From assembly GCA_023512835.1 (NCBI GenBank), contig CM042085.1, positions 47,850,189 to 47,914,188 on the forward strand: a stretch of DNA of 64,000 nt, in the 5' to 3' direction. Below are positions 11,239-21,032 of the stretch, in pieces. The position numbers and the translations under genes are program-made. The notes under the pieces were generated by a model. It ran no database searches. It was not told the DNA's origin and worked only from the letters and a program-made list of their open reading frames with translations. Within the stretch, counting starts at the first letter, position 1; each line of letters begins with the position of its first letter. This DNA comes from Taxillus chinensis. Taxonomy: Eukaryota; Streptophyta; Magnoliopsida; Santalales; Loranthaceae.

Positions 11239-11658
11239 TCAAGGATGAAGAACCCGCATCTGGCTCTCTTTTTCCCAAGTCTGCTCCTCCATGCCTCGGT
11301 GTCGCCATAACACCCGAACTAGTGGGATTGTCTTGCCCCGCAAGACCTGGTCCCGCCTGTCCAAAATCTGTGCCGGCATCTCAACAACGGCACCATCGTC
11401 AGCCAAGTCTATCTCGCGATAGTCCAACACATGAGAAGGGTCTGGGTGATACCGTCGCAACTGAGACACATGGAACACATCATGTACTCGAGCCAACTCC
11501 GGTGGCAAAGCTAACCGATAAGCCACTGCGCCCACGGTGGCAACAATCTCAAATGGCCCCACAAAACGAGGGGAAAGTTTGGATCCACGTCCAAACCTCC
11601 GATGCCCTCGACGCGGTGAAACCCGTAAAAATACACGGTCACCCACCTCAAACCGCAA
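11239..11658 (-). CDS. TE-B integrase C-terminus and chromodomain
   Basis: A 139-residue frame almost identical to the TE-A segment: [85 protein letters not shown]. It ends RVLHP and a stop, so the final FEDDQS is lost by a small indel at about 11240. Confidence 0.85.
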   Translation of the reverse strand: MRFEVGDRVFLRVSPRRGHRRFGRGSKLSPRFVGPFEIVATVGAVAYRLALPPELARVHDVFHVSQLRRYHPDPSHVLDYREIDLADDGAVVEMPAQILDRRDQVLRGKTIPLVRVLWRHRGMEEQTWEKESQMRVLHP

Positions 11659-11729
11659 AGGTCGACGCCTGCGGTCCTGTAGACTTCGCTCCTACATGCT
11701 TGTCGGCATCCGCCGTCGAATCAGCTGCA

Positions 11730-13743
11730 CTATCTCCGTGGTTTCTCGAACCATATCGGGACCGAGAACTGCTGTCTCTCCAGTCTGTGCCTAACACAAG
11801 GGTGATCTACAAGGCCGCCCATACAGCGCCTCATATGGAGCCATCCCAATCGTGGCCTGATAACTGTTGTTGTAAGAGAACTCCACCAAAGGAAGGTGAG
11901 TCTCCCAACAACCTCCAAAATCTAGGACACAGCACGTAACATATCCTCGAGTGTCCGAATCGTCCGCTCCGACCGACCATCCGTTTGCGGGTGAAAGGCC
12001 GACCTGAGGTTCACCCTAGTACCCAAGGCCGCCGCAACTGTGTCTCAAAAGCGAGATGTGAACCTCGCATCCCGATCGGATACAATAGACAATGGGACTC
12101 CATGCAACCGCACAATAACATCAATATACCCTCTCGTCCCAAAGTCCTCACCGGGTCTGTCTCTCGAATCGGAATAAAATGTGTCGATTTGGTCAACCGG
12201 TCGACAACTACCCATATCGTGTCGTGTGCCCTCGGAACGAGGAAGTCCAGTGACAAAATCCATGGTCACGTGGTCCCATTTCCACTGCACGGGCAATGAT
12301 CGCAACTCACTGATCTCAGGTGCTGCCCTCGACCTCTCGACAGGTCAAACACCTCCTCACAAAATCAGCAATGACCCTTCTTCAGGCCTGGCCACCAATA
12401 CGCCTCCTCACGGCATGGTACATCTTGGTCCCACCAGGATGTACAGCCTAACCTCGACCGGTGAAATTCCCGAAGAACCTCCTCCTGAAGAGAAGTGGGA
12501 ACTATCAAGCGACCCCTATACCTCAATATATGCTCGCATCCTCGGTCCCAATCGGAAGATGTCTGCCCCGTCTCGAATCCCTGTCTCGATGACCTCACAA
12601 TCAATGTCCCCACCTGATCCTCTATGATCCCGCGCCGCAACTCAGGGATCGCGACAACAACACCGAGGGTCCCTCGCCCTCACTGGTCACCATTTGCAAC
12701 CTCATCGTCGCTAACCGACCCATCATCTCCCATTCCTTAATGGCACAATGGGCCACCACGGCCCGCTCTTCCTACTCGAGCATCCGCCACCACATTACCC
12801 TTCCGGGGTGTACATCATATCAAACCGAAATCACAGGTGTACTCCACCCACCGTCTCGCCTAAGGTTCAGGTCTCGCCGAGAGAAGATATCGCAAGCTCT
12901 TGTGGTCCGTATACACCCAAATTTCTCCCCAAGGAGATAATCGTCGCCAGCTCTTTAAAGCAAAGATCACTACAACCAACTCCAAATCATGCGTGGGATA
13001 GTTTCGCTCATGTGGTCTCAATCGCCTAGATCCATAAGCAATCACTGTCGAGTCTGCATCAACACACAACCAAGACCCACCCTGGAAGCATCACAATACA
13101 CCTCAAAAGGCACACCCTCCTGTGGGAGAATCAAGATAGGCTGAGGTCAATCGTGCCTTTAGCTCCATGAAAGCACTCTCACACACATCAGACCAAATGA
13201 AAGGAACTCCCTTCCTAGTCAAGTGTGTCATAGGAGCTGCCAACCGGGAAAAATCCTCCACGAACCTCCGATAATACTTGCCAAACCAAGGAAGCTACGA
13301 ATCTCAAACACATTCGTGGGCCTCTTCCACGACATGATCGCCTCAATCTTCTCGGGGGTCCACCGTGATACCCTCCGAAGACACCACATGCCCCAAGAAG
13401 TGCACCGTTGCAACCGAAGTCACATTTCGTGAACTTCGCGTACAACCGATGCTCCGCAAGGTCTCGCAACACAACCCCGCAAATGCTCCTCATGCTCCCT
13501 CTTGGTCGCTGAATAGACCAAGATATCGTTGATGAACACCACAACAAACATATCTAAATATGGAGCGAACACCTGGTTCATCAATCCCATAAACACCTGC
13601 TTGGAGCATTCGTGAGCCCAAACGGCATCACAAGCCACTCATAATGCCCATAGCGACAACTGAATGCGGTCTTTGGCATATCCGCCTCCCTAACCCTCAA
13701 CCGATGGTATCCGGATCTTAAGTCTATCTTGGAAAACCATCTC
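11730..13743 (-). pseudogene. TE-B RT-RNase H-integrase, fragmented
   Basis: Pieces in many frames match TE-A. Integrase core is at 12011-12305 (KWDHVTMDFVTGLPRSEG, LSIVSDRDARFTSRF). The zinc region is near 12365-12640, RNase H ([18 protein letters not shown]) at 12860-13069, RT connection at 13215-13547, and RT palm ([20 protein letters not shown], reading FIND instead of FIDD) at 13420-13638. Against TE-A and TE-I the differences cluster at CTG/CAG sites, often reading TCG or CG, so the true number of lesions is uncertain. Confidence 0.82.
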
Positions 13744-14173
13744 TGTAAGGACCCGTACCTTGAGTTGGTCGGTTTTGCCTCCTGAGTAGAGTTTTTCTAG
13801 ATTTTGACCTAGTAAATGGACTCCAATGAATTCACGTGCAAAAGGAAAGATGCTTAGAATGGTGTCCTCTATCTACCACAGAAGTTTCAGGCCAAATGGA
13901 CATGTATGTGAGGTGCACGTGATATGGGTTCAATTCACGTGCAAGTGTGGTTGTCTTCTAAATGATGCAAGGAGGCTAGGGGTGAAGTTTGAGAGCATTT
14001 GGAGTCCATATGGAGGTGCACGTGAATTGGGGAATTCACGTGCAAATTGGCGTGCAGCTTATTTTTGCATGGTTCCCTTGGTTTTGACATTCTAAGGAAC
14101 TTTCTCCAATGGACCATGTTGAAATTCCGAGTATTTTGGCCTATATGGGTGCGGAAAGGTGCTAACTTGTGTG

Positions 14174-14285
14174 ATCAAAACTACGTCGTTTTGATCCTGG
14201 GGTTCACTTAATCAAAACTACGTCGTTTTGATAGTGGGAGGCCTATATAAGGAGGAGAAGCCCCTCTGTTTTAGGTTTAGGGTTT
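14174..14285 (+). promoter_or_regulatory. TE-C LTR promoter: paired palindromes, TATA box, telo-box
   Basis: Two copies of a 22 bp palindrome lie at 14174-14195 and 14211-14232. Each has arms ATCAAAAC and GTTTTGAT around the core TACGTC. CTATATAA (14243-14250) begins 11 bp after the second copy. TTTAGGTTTAGGGTTT (telo-box type) follows at about 14270-14285, near the expected transcription start. The same order recurs at 21460-21560, in TE-E and in the K-type LTR. TATA and telo-box roles are known for plant promoters. The palindrome's role is inferred. Confidence 0.75.
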
Positions 14286-14436
14286 GTTGCTCCACCACTG
14301 CAGTGCGAGAGAGAGAGAGAGGGAAGGAGAGCTCTCAAGGCCGCTGGGCGTCTTGCGTGGGTGGTCGGTGCTTCGTGGGTGGACGGCGTTCGACGTGGGA
14401 TCGGGACATTGCTTGTGTTGTTGCGTTTTCCTTGAG

Positions 14437-15213
14437 GTAGGGATTCCTGTTCTTCTTAAATCCTCCTCTGTCCTAGGGTCCTAAGGCAGAATATAGATAT
14501 CTGTTATATTATTTATATGTAAATTCATATAGGTGTGACCTCCTATATGAATGTTGGCCTTCAGTGGCATTTTGGTGTGATTTTCGAGGTTGGGTGGTTA
14601 GTGCATGTTAAGTGTTTGATAAAATACCGGTGTGGATATGCCTGTATGAATATGTGTGTGTATGCTCGAACGTGTTTGAAATAATGCTTGTAAGGCTATG
14701 TATATTATGTGTTTGGAATAACATGCGTGGGTTGGGTTTGTGAGCCCTGAATATATGCATGCTAAGTGTTCGACGTTATTCCCGTGTGACTAAACATATT
14801 AAGTGTTTGATATTATGCCTGTATGGCCTCATGTCTTGCGTGTTTGCTTGTACACCCGGTGGCTGAAGCCGGGGACTGTTTTTGTGGAACCCGGTGGTTG
14901 TGGAAGCCCGGACTGTTTGTGGAACCCGGTTGGCTGTGGAAGCCCGGACTGTTTTGTGGAACCCGGTGGTTGTGGAAGCAGGGACTGTTCTTGAAACCCG
15001 GTGTTGTGTGGAGCCCGGGAGTGTTTATGTACCAGCCCATGTATGATTGTGTTTCTTTGTTATAGCTTTGTAACTATATCTTGGTGGAATAATTGTATCA
15101 CGACAGCACTTGTACACAAGGCATGTAGATGTTAGGTGCATGGGATGGGTTGGGGAGACATGATCCCCTTGTTGTGGTTGCTCACCCTCCTACCATGTTG
15201 TTTTCTTTTACAG
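14437..15213 (+). other. Predicted leader intron inside TE-C LTR
   Basis: Donor TTGAG|GTAGGGATTC lies about 160 bp after the TATA box. Acceptor GTTTTCTTTTACAG|GAACC ends at 15213. Matching signals occur in TE-E's 5' LTR (TTTTCTTTTCAG) and TE-G (TTTTCTTTTCAG|GGACC). In TE-C's 3' LTR the acceptor reads TTTACGG, an example of the CAG-to-CGG pattern. If real, 777 bp are removed from the genomic RNA leader or from a subgenomic transcript. Confidence 0.45.
14854..15023 (+). repeat. Minisatellite in TE-C 5' LTR
   Basis: About five units of roughly 36 bp built on TGTGGAAGCCCGGGACTG and TTTGTGGAACCCGGTGG. The 3' LTR has the array at 22134-22310 with different unit details, and TE-E has it at about 50868-51028. 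It lies inside the predicted leader intron. Small open frames over it are repeat artefacts. Confidence 0.85.
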
Positions 15214-15503
15214 GAACCTACAGGCGTTAGGTGGGACCCCAAGGTGGAAGACCTTATTTATTTTATTTATGTTATTTTATTATGGGAATCGATGTAACCT
15301 CAATGGGGATGGATTGAAAAGAAGACTTTGTATTAAAGACCGATTTGGTTTGTGGATTTCTTGTTGGACCGTACTTTTCTTGAATGTGTTGTGAATGTTT
15401 AAAATGTTCAGTCCTTGGTTTGTATCCTAACCCCTTTGCCCTCCGTATGGGTGAATGGGAGTCACGCACGGTTTCCTGGGTTGGAAATCCGGGCGTGACA
15501 ATA

Positions 15504-15515
15504 TGGTATCAGAGC
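15504..15515 (+). promoter_or_regulatory. TE-C primer-binding site (initiator Met tRNA)
   Basis: TGGTATCAGAGC begins three bases after the 5' LTR end. This is the standard initiator-Met tRNA complement of plant LTR retrotransposons. Confidence 0.93.
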
Positions 15516-15913
15516 ATGGTCTAGTTGGCCTAGGGTAGTGGGCGGACTTGGTTATCTTGAGTCCTTTGGAGGAGCCTGGAGGGACGTGCCTGATCAACAC
15601 GGTCCTCTTGGAGCCTCTAAGGTGTACTTAGGGTAGTCCAGTCTTGTGATAGGATTTGCATGCATAGGCATTAGGGCACTAGTTGCATTTGTCGTGAATG
15701 TATGCTAACCGTGGATAAGATCACATGATTAAGTGAAATGTGCAACTCGATTTGTTTGGCAATGTCTACCGGACTGGAACTGTGAAATGTAATTGATGCA
15801 ATGTATGTGTGTAATGTTATGTGTTAGTGAAATTGATCAGTGAGGTAGAGGTAGTGACGCGATAGATTATAAAAATGTGTTTGACGTTGTGCTTCTTACT
15901 TCGTGTAGTAAGA

Positions 15914-17200
15914 ATGCCGCCGAGAAGAGTGACACGTGCGTCCGGGGCAGTGGCTGATGAGTCATCTGCCCATGAGGGTCCGGGTGCGGGACCATCCGTT
16001 GGAGGGCATGCGTTGTTACTGGCACTGCTACGAAGGCATCACCTGGAGGTACGAGAGCTACGGGAGGGACTCCGGCAGGACGTTCGGGAGGAGGTGCGCC
16101 GTGAGATGGCAAGACACGGCAGGTGGTGGCACCACCACCACCAGGCAGGAGAGCTGCCTCGTGAGCGTGAGAGTTCGGCCGGGTGGTGTAGCGACCCGTG
16201 CAGAGGATGACGTGGTGACACGGTTCCGAAAGGAACAACCTCCGCGATTTAAGGGGGAGAAGACCCGTGGGTAGGCCGAGCGGTGGTTGAGGCAGATTGA
16301 GCATGTGTTCCTCCTTTCTCCTTCCCGAGGGAGGAGGATAAGGTGCGACCGGCAGTCGCAGGTTGGAGGGGGATGCTTTGGAGTGGTGGACGAGTGTAGC
16401 GGGGAGCCGTGCGGTGCAACTCATGTTTTGGGAGGAATTCTTGCAACTCTTCCATGATGAGTTCTTCCCGGAATCAGTGAGATGGCAGAAGAGGGAGGAA
16501 TTTGGCAGCCTGAAGCAAGGATCAAAGACGGTGCCCGAGTATGAGCGGGAGTTCCTGGAGCTCGAGTAGGTTTGCCCCCGAGACAGTGGCAAAGGAGGAC
16601 CTGAAGGCTCACAAGTTCACTTTGGGTCTTAGGCCAGCCCTTAGGGAGAGGGTGGCGATTCTACGCTTGAGGACCTCTTTGCCGAGGCCGTGGAGACGGC
16701 CCGTATAGCAGAGAGAGAGCTGGATGGTGGGAGGCGGGCCCATCGGGGTCGCCGGTTGCAGAGTGGGCCTGATCGAGATGTAGGGTCCAAGAGGCTCAAG
16801 ACGGAGGAGAGGGATAGCAGTTCCTTCCAACAGGGGACGGACATTGGTGAACCCAGGGAGGTCTAGCTTTGGCGGTGGCATAGGGCGGTCCAGCAGGGGG
16901 TCTCCCCAGCCGGTTGTTCTTGCCGTGGGGAGCAAGGCCACTTGAGAAAGGAGTGTCCAAAGAGGGACCTGGAAATGCCATAGATGTGGACGAGAGGGCC
17001 ATCTGAGCCGGGTCTCACGGAGTGGCAACAGGGAGTTGGAGGCATGACATCCAAGACAAGGAGTGATGCCGGCTGCACCAGCCAGAGAGACCAGCTCGTC
17101 GCTGGCCGGCTAGTCAGGCAGATCGAATCAGACCCGACCTCGGGGGGAGGCCGGAGCGGCAGCAGATCGAAGGCGGAGGCAGCCTTGGCGGGAAGCGCCC
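15914..17200 (+). pseudogene. TE-C gag (capsid/nucleocapsid), frameshifted
   Basis: Start chosen at MPPRRVTRASGAVADESSAH (ATG 15914), the same N-terminus as in TE-E and TE-G. The first frame runs to about 16210 and ends after a charged helix (LRQDVREEVRREM). The capsid core continues at 16363-16569 (DALEWWTSVAGSRAVQLMFW, FPESVRWQKREEF, QGSKTVPEYEREFLELE). Two zinc-knuckle-like remnants lie near 16915-17010 (GEQGHLRKECP and CHRCGREGHL). Several frame changes are present. Gag would form the particle that packages element RNA. Confidence 0.82.
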
Positions 17201-17201
17201 A

Positions 17202-17697
17202 GTGAGTGAGCCGACCAGTGGCACGGGCCAAGGGAGGGTGTTTGCGCCGGGAGGCGACGTACCCGGAGGAGGCCGAGCTACCACCCCCACCAGTGAGGGT
17301 GGAGCGGGACCATCGGTGGTTAGAGGTACCCTCTTGATCTCCCGTACCTTAGCTTCTGTTCTTTTTGATACGGGTGCATCATGTTCGTTTGTTTGCTGAG
17401 CTTGTAATAGACGGCTTGGGGTTAGCTTGTGTGGAGGCCGCGAGGCCCCTAGTTGTGGAGTCTCTAGTGGGAGGCATGATTGAGGTACGGCGAGTGTGTC
17501 GGGGCTGTGTGTTAACCATAGGCGAGGTGGAGCCGAGTTTTGACTTGCATGTAATGCCTTTGAGGACGTTTGACCCGATCTTGGGTATGGATTGGCTTAT
17601 GGCTTTCCAGGCCAAGATAGATTGTTATCGGCGGCGGGTGACCTTCGTGACACCTGCAAGGGACCTCTTGCACCCTGCAGGGGGAGTGGGATTGTGA
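17202..17697 (+). pseudogene. TE-C aspartic protease, one frameshift
   Basis: 17202-17399 ends in the active site region (VRGTLLISRTLASVLFDTGA, then SCSF). 17365-17697 continues in another frame (ELVIDGLGLACVEAARPLVV, EVRRVCRGCVLTIGEVE, FDPILGMDWLMAFQAKIDCY). A frame change at about 17390-17400 separates them, shortly after the catalytic DTGAS. Substrate and role are as for TE-A. Confidence 0.87.
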
Positions 17698-17869
17698 GGC
17701 GAGTCGGGCCGGGCCGGTGTTGGACCAAGTGGGGTGCCATTACCCACGAGGTTAGCAGCCCCGACCTTTCTTCGAGGAGGGTAAGGTGGAAAGGAGGGTG
17801 TGGCCCGTTGTTGTGGACCAATTTTAGGATGTTTTTCCTGAGCGGTTGAGGAGTTTGCCACCTAAGAGG

Positions 17870-19160
17870 AGTGTGGAGTTCACCATTGAGTTGGTGCCTG
17901 GGGACGGGTCCGATTTCCCAAGTAGCGTATCGTATGGGGCCAGCCTGAGTTGAGGGAGCCCAGAGGCAAATCGAGGAGTTGGTGGGTCGAGGGTATATCA
18001 GGACCGAGTACCTCACCTTGGGGTGCTCCGGTGCTCTTTGCGAAGAAGGTTGATGGTACACTACGTCTCCGCATCGACTACGGAAGCCGAATTCGATGAC
18101 GGTGAAGAACAAGTACCCGTTGCCTCGGATAGATGACCTGTTTGACCAATTGAGTGGGGCCCGGTGGTTTTCCAAAAATAGATTTACGGTCGGTGTATCA
18201 CAGCTCGGGGTTAGGGAGGAGGACATCCCTAAGACGGCTTTTCGGTGCGGTATGGGCATTATGAGTGGGTAGTGATGCCTTTCGGGCTCACTAATGCGCC
18301 AGCAGTGTTCATGCATTTGATGAACCAAGTCTTTGCCCCATACTTAGACTCGTTCGTGGTGGTGTTTATCGACGATATCTTGGTGTATTCTAAGACCGAG
18401 AGGGAGCATGTGGAGCACTTGGCAACAAGTGTTGCAAACCTTGAGGACCACACTGATTGTTTCTTAAATTTAGCAAGTGTGAGTTTTGGCCGCAGGAGGT
18501 TCACTTTCTTGGCCATGTGGTCACAGTGAGGGAGTTAGGGTGGACCCGGCCAAGATTGAGGCCGTGGCATCGTGGGCGAGGCCAACCAACGTTTTTGAGA
18601 TCCGTAGTTTTCTTGGCTTGGCGGGGTACTATCGTCGTTTTGTAGAGGGGTTCTCCCGTTTGGCGGCTCCTATGACGGCGTTGACTAGGAAAGGAGTGAA
18701 ATTTGAGTGGACGGGACAAGTGCCAGGCAGGCGTTTGAGACTCTCAAAACCCGTTTGACCACTTTGCACCCGTGTTGAGGTTGCCTAGGGAGGATATTCT
18801 GTATGAGGTATACCGTGATGCGTCCGGGGTTGGTTTGGGGTGTGTGCTTATGCGGAGCACGGTGTGGTAGCTTATGGGTCGAGGGCACTAAGCCTCATGA
18901 GCAGAATTATCCTACTCATGACCTTGAGTTAGCGGCCGTCATCTTCGCCCTGAAGAGTTGGCAAGACTACCTCTTGGGGGAAAAGTTTGTGGTGTTCTCG
19001 GATCACAAGAGCCTTAAGACATCTTTACTTGAAGGACTTGAATTTGAGGCAAAGGAGATGGGTGGAGTATTTGCGGACCTTTGATTTTACTCTTGCCTAT
19101 ACCCCGGGCAAGGGTAATGTTGTGGCCGATGCATTGAGCGAAAAGGGAAAGCTGAGGTGG
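17870..19160 (+). pseudogene. TE-C reverse transcriptase and RNase H, frameshifted
   Basis: RT start is near 17870 ([12 protein letters not shown]), then [20 protein letters not shown] at about 18100-18160. 18245-18529 holds the palm ([40 protein letters not shown]). 18486-18758 holds the connection ([40 protein letters not shown]). RNase H at 18803-19084 has [20 protein letters not shown] and FSDHKSL, then TPGKGNVVADALS near 19100-19140. The catalytic FIDD is intact. At least five frame changes occur. Confidence 0.87.
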
Positions 19161-19424
19161 CCGTGAGAGAGTGGAAGCCGATGGAGCGGTTGGCGACGTT
19201 TGAGCTGCAGCTCCGTTGTTCGTGAAGGTGGGACAGTCCCGAGTCCTTTGGTGGTAGTGCTGAGTTGTACCACGCGTCCGGGAGGAACAGTGGGTGACAT
19301 TGAGTGCGAGGTTCTCCGTGCCCGTATTGAGGCCGGGGAGCTATCCGGGGACGGACAGAGGGTCCTGAGCATGAGTTGTCATTTCAGGGGCGGTTGGTAG
19401 TGGCTTCTTCCCCTCGGGGATGAG

Positions 19425-20482
19425 GTGATGAGGGCGTTTCACCAATCTCGAGTTGTCGGGCATCCAGGGGGTACGAAGATGTACCATGCGCTTCGCGGAC
19501 ATTTTTGGTGGCCTGGGATGAAACGCGATGTAGCTGCCTTTGTTTCGCGGTGCCTCACGTGTCAGCAGGTGAAGGCTGAGCATCAGCGGCCGGCGGGCAT
19601 GTTACAGCCCTTGCCCATAGCAGAGTGGAAGTGGGACCATATAGCGATGGATTTTAGGATCGGTCTTCCACCCACCACCGGGAGGAAGGATATGATTTGG
19701 GTGATTGTGGATCGACTCACAAAGTCGGCCCATTTCCTTGCTGTTCACGAGCGGGACTCTATTGGGACCTTGAGTCACTGTACATGAACGAGATTGTGAG
19801 ATCGCATGGAGTACCATCATCGGTTGTCTCGGACGGGATTCGAGGTTCACTTCCGTTTTGGGCCGGTTTGCAGGAGGCTATGGGGACCAAGCTTCACTTG
19901 AGTACAGCCTTTCACCCTGAGACTGACGGCCAGACAGAGAGGACGAATCAGACTTTGGAGGACATGTTACGGGCCTGTGTGTTAGATTTCGGGGGTTCGT
20001 GGGCAACTCACCTTCCTTTGGTGGAGTTTGCCTACAACAACGATTATCGAGCCTCCATTGGGATGGCTCCTTTTGAGGCGTTGTACGGACGGCCGTGTCG
20101 ATCACCTTTGTGTTGGACCGAGGTGGGGGAGACACTCTCTTGGGGCCACGGTTGGTTCAAGAGGCTACCGAGAAGGTCAAGTTGATTCGTCGGTTGTTGT
20201 CGCCGTAGTCGTAAGAAATCTTATGCGGATCAGCGGCGGCGACCTTTGGAGTTTTCTGTTGGTGATCATGTGTTCCTTCGTGTCTCTCCACGACGTGGTC
20301 ATCGACGGTTTGGGCGAGGTTCCAAGCTCTCTCCGCGGTTTATTGGTCCTTTTGAGATTCTGGATCGTGTCGGGCCTGTAGCCTACCGGTTAGCGTTACC
20401 ACCGCGGCCGAGTCGAGTGCACAACGTGTTTCACGTGTCCCGGTGCATGAAGTATCACCCCCGACCCCACTCATGTGATTGA
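19425..20482 (+). pseudogene. TE-C integrase
   Basis: 19425-19787 holds the zinc module (FHQSRVVGHPGGTKMYHALR, FVSRCLTCQQVKAEHQRP) and the first catalytic Asp ([14 protein letters not shown]). 19697-20185 holds the second Asp region (SSVVSDGIRGSLPF) and the catalytic Glu segment (FHPETDGQTERTNQTLEDML), then VEFAYNNDYRASIGMAPFEA. 20246-20482 holds the C-terminal fold ([20 protein letters not shown]). Frame changes at about 19760-19800 and 20190-20240 split it. Confidence 0.87.
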
Positions 20483-20692
20483 TTGGGGACGTTGGACATT
20501 GAGGATGACATGTCCGTCATTGAGGCCCCTATCCTGTATCCTAGATCGGCAAGAGAAGCTTTTGCGTGGTCGTGCTTTATTCCTTTGGTTCGCGTGCTGT
20601 GGCAGCACCGTGGCATTGAGGAGGAGACATGGGAACGTGAGTCCGTGATGCGTGAGCAAGACCCGGACTTGTTCGAGGACGAACAATCTTAA
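20483..20692 (+). CDS. TE-C integrase tail: chromodomain
   Basis: A 69-residue open segment: EDDMSVIEAPILYPRSAREA, then [20 protein letters not shown] and ending DPDLFEDEQS. It corresponds to the TE-A chromodomain tail position by position. The Met is not a true start. The preceding frame ends only a few bases upstream at a CG-containing site. Confidence 0.83.
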   Translation: MGTLDIEDDMSVIEAPILYPRSAREAFAWSCFIPLVRVLWQHRGIEEETWERESVMREQDPDLFEDEQS

Positions 20693-21032
20693 GCGTGGGA
20701 GGTGGGCTGTTGGCCAAGGGTGTGATATGTTTTTGTGTTTTCTTGTATTAGTTGTGTACGATTTGGTGTTTGGTGTATTTGTACTTGTCTTTTAAAGACA
20801 TGTGTTCTTATTTGTGATGTGTTTTGAGATGTGTATTCGTGACATGCGGACATGTGTTATATGCATTATTGTGGTTATGCATTATGATGGTACTTTGTTA
20901 TGTCGTTGTTGTCCGTGTGGTGTATGACCCATTTGGGTGTTGTGGCTCGCCGTGTGGCAAATGGGTAGCTTGTATTTGTTTTCCTCGTATGTCATTTCTT
21001 TTCGAGGACGAAAAGTCTTAAGGGGGAGAGGA
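20693..21032 (+). promoter_or_regulatory. TE-C 3' untranslated region with polypurine tract
   Basis: The tract AAGGGGGAGAGGA (21020-21032) touches the LTR start. Just before it is TTTTCGAGGACGAAAAGTC, which nearly repeats the pol end at about 20670 (TTGTTCGAGGACGAACAATC followed by TTAAGCGTGGGAGGTGGG). The module is thus duplicated about 335 bp apart. The stretch between is T/G-rich without a supported gene. Confidence 0.8.

Larger units (their letters stand above)
10927..13743 (-). mobile_element. TE-B: second A-family internal region, truncated
   Basis: Starts with polypurine tract AAGGTGGGGAGGA directly against the LTR at 8500-10926, then repeats TE-A's pol 3' half in order: chromodomain, integrase, RNase H, RT. 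It stops abruptly at 13743 in the RT region, where TE-C starts. Together with TE-A this gives LTR-internal-LTR-internal, the usual product of recombination between LTRs of adjacent elements. The missing 5' part is not seen after TE-C because a gap follows. Confidence 0.88.
13744..15500 (+). repeat. TE-C 5' LTR
   Basis: 1757 bp, TG...CA. In order it holds five CACGTG-containing motifs (13820-14045), a duplicated palindrome, TATA box, telo-box, TC/GA-rich leader, a predicted intron and a minisatellite. Differences from the 3' LTR are mostly at CAG/CTG sites. Confidence 0.94.

Noticed and set aside
14803..15065. Gly/Cys/Trp-rich small ORFs in TE-C LTR
   Set aside because: Arise from the GGAACCCGG minisatellite in three frames.
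15504..15515. tRNA gene remnants at TGGTATCAGAGC
   Set aside because: Only the 12-base primer-binding site is present at each LTR edge, with no cloverleaf.
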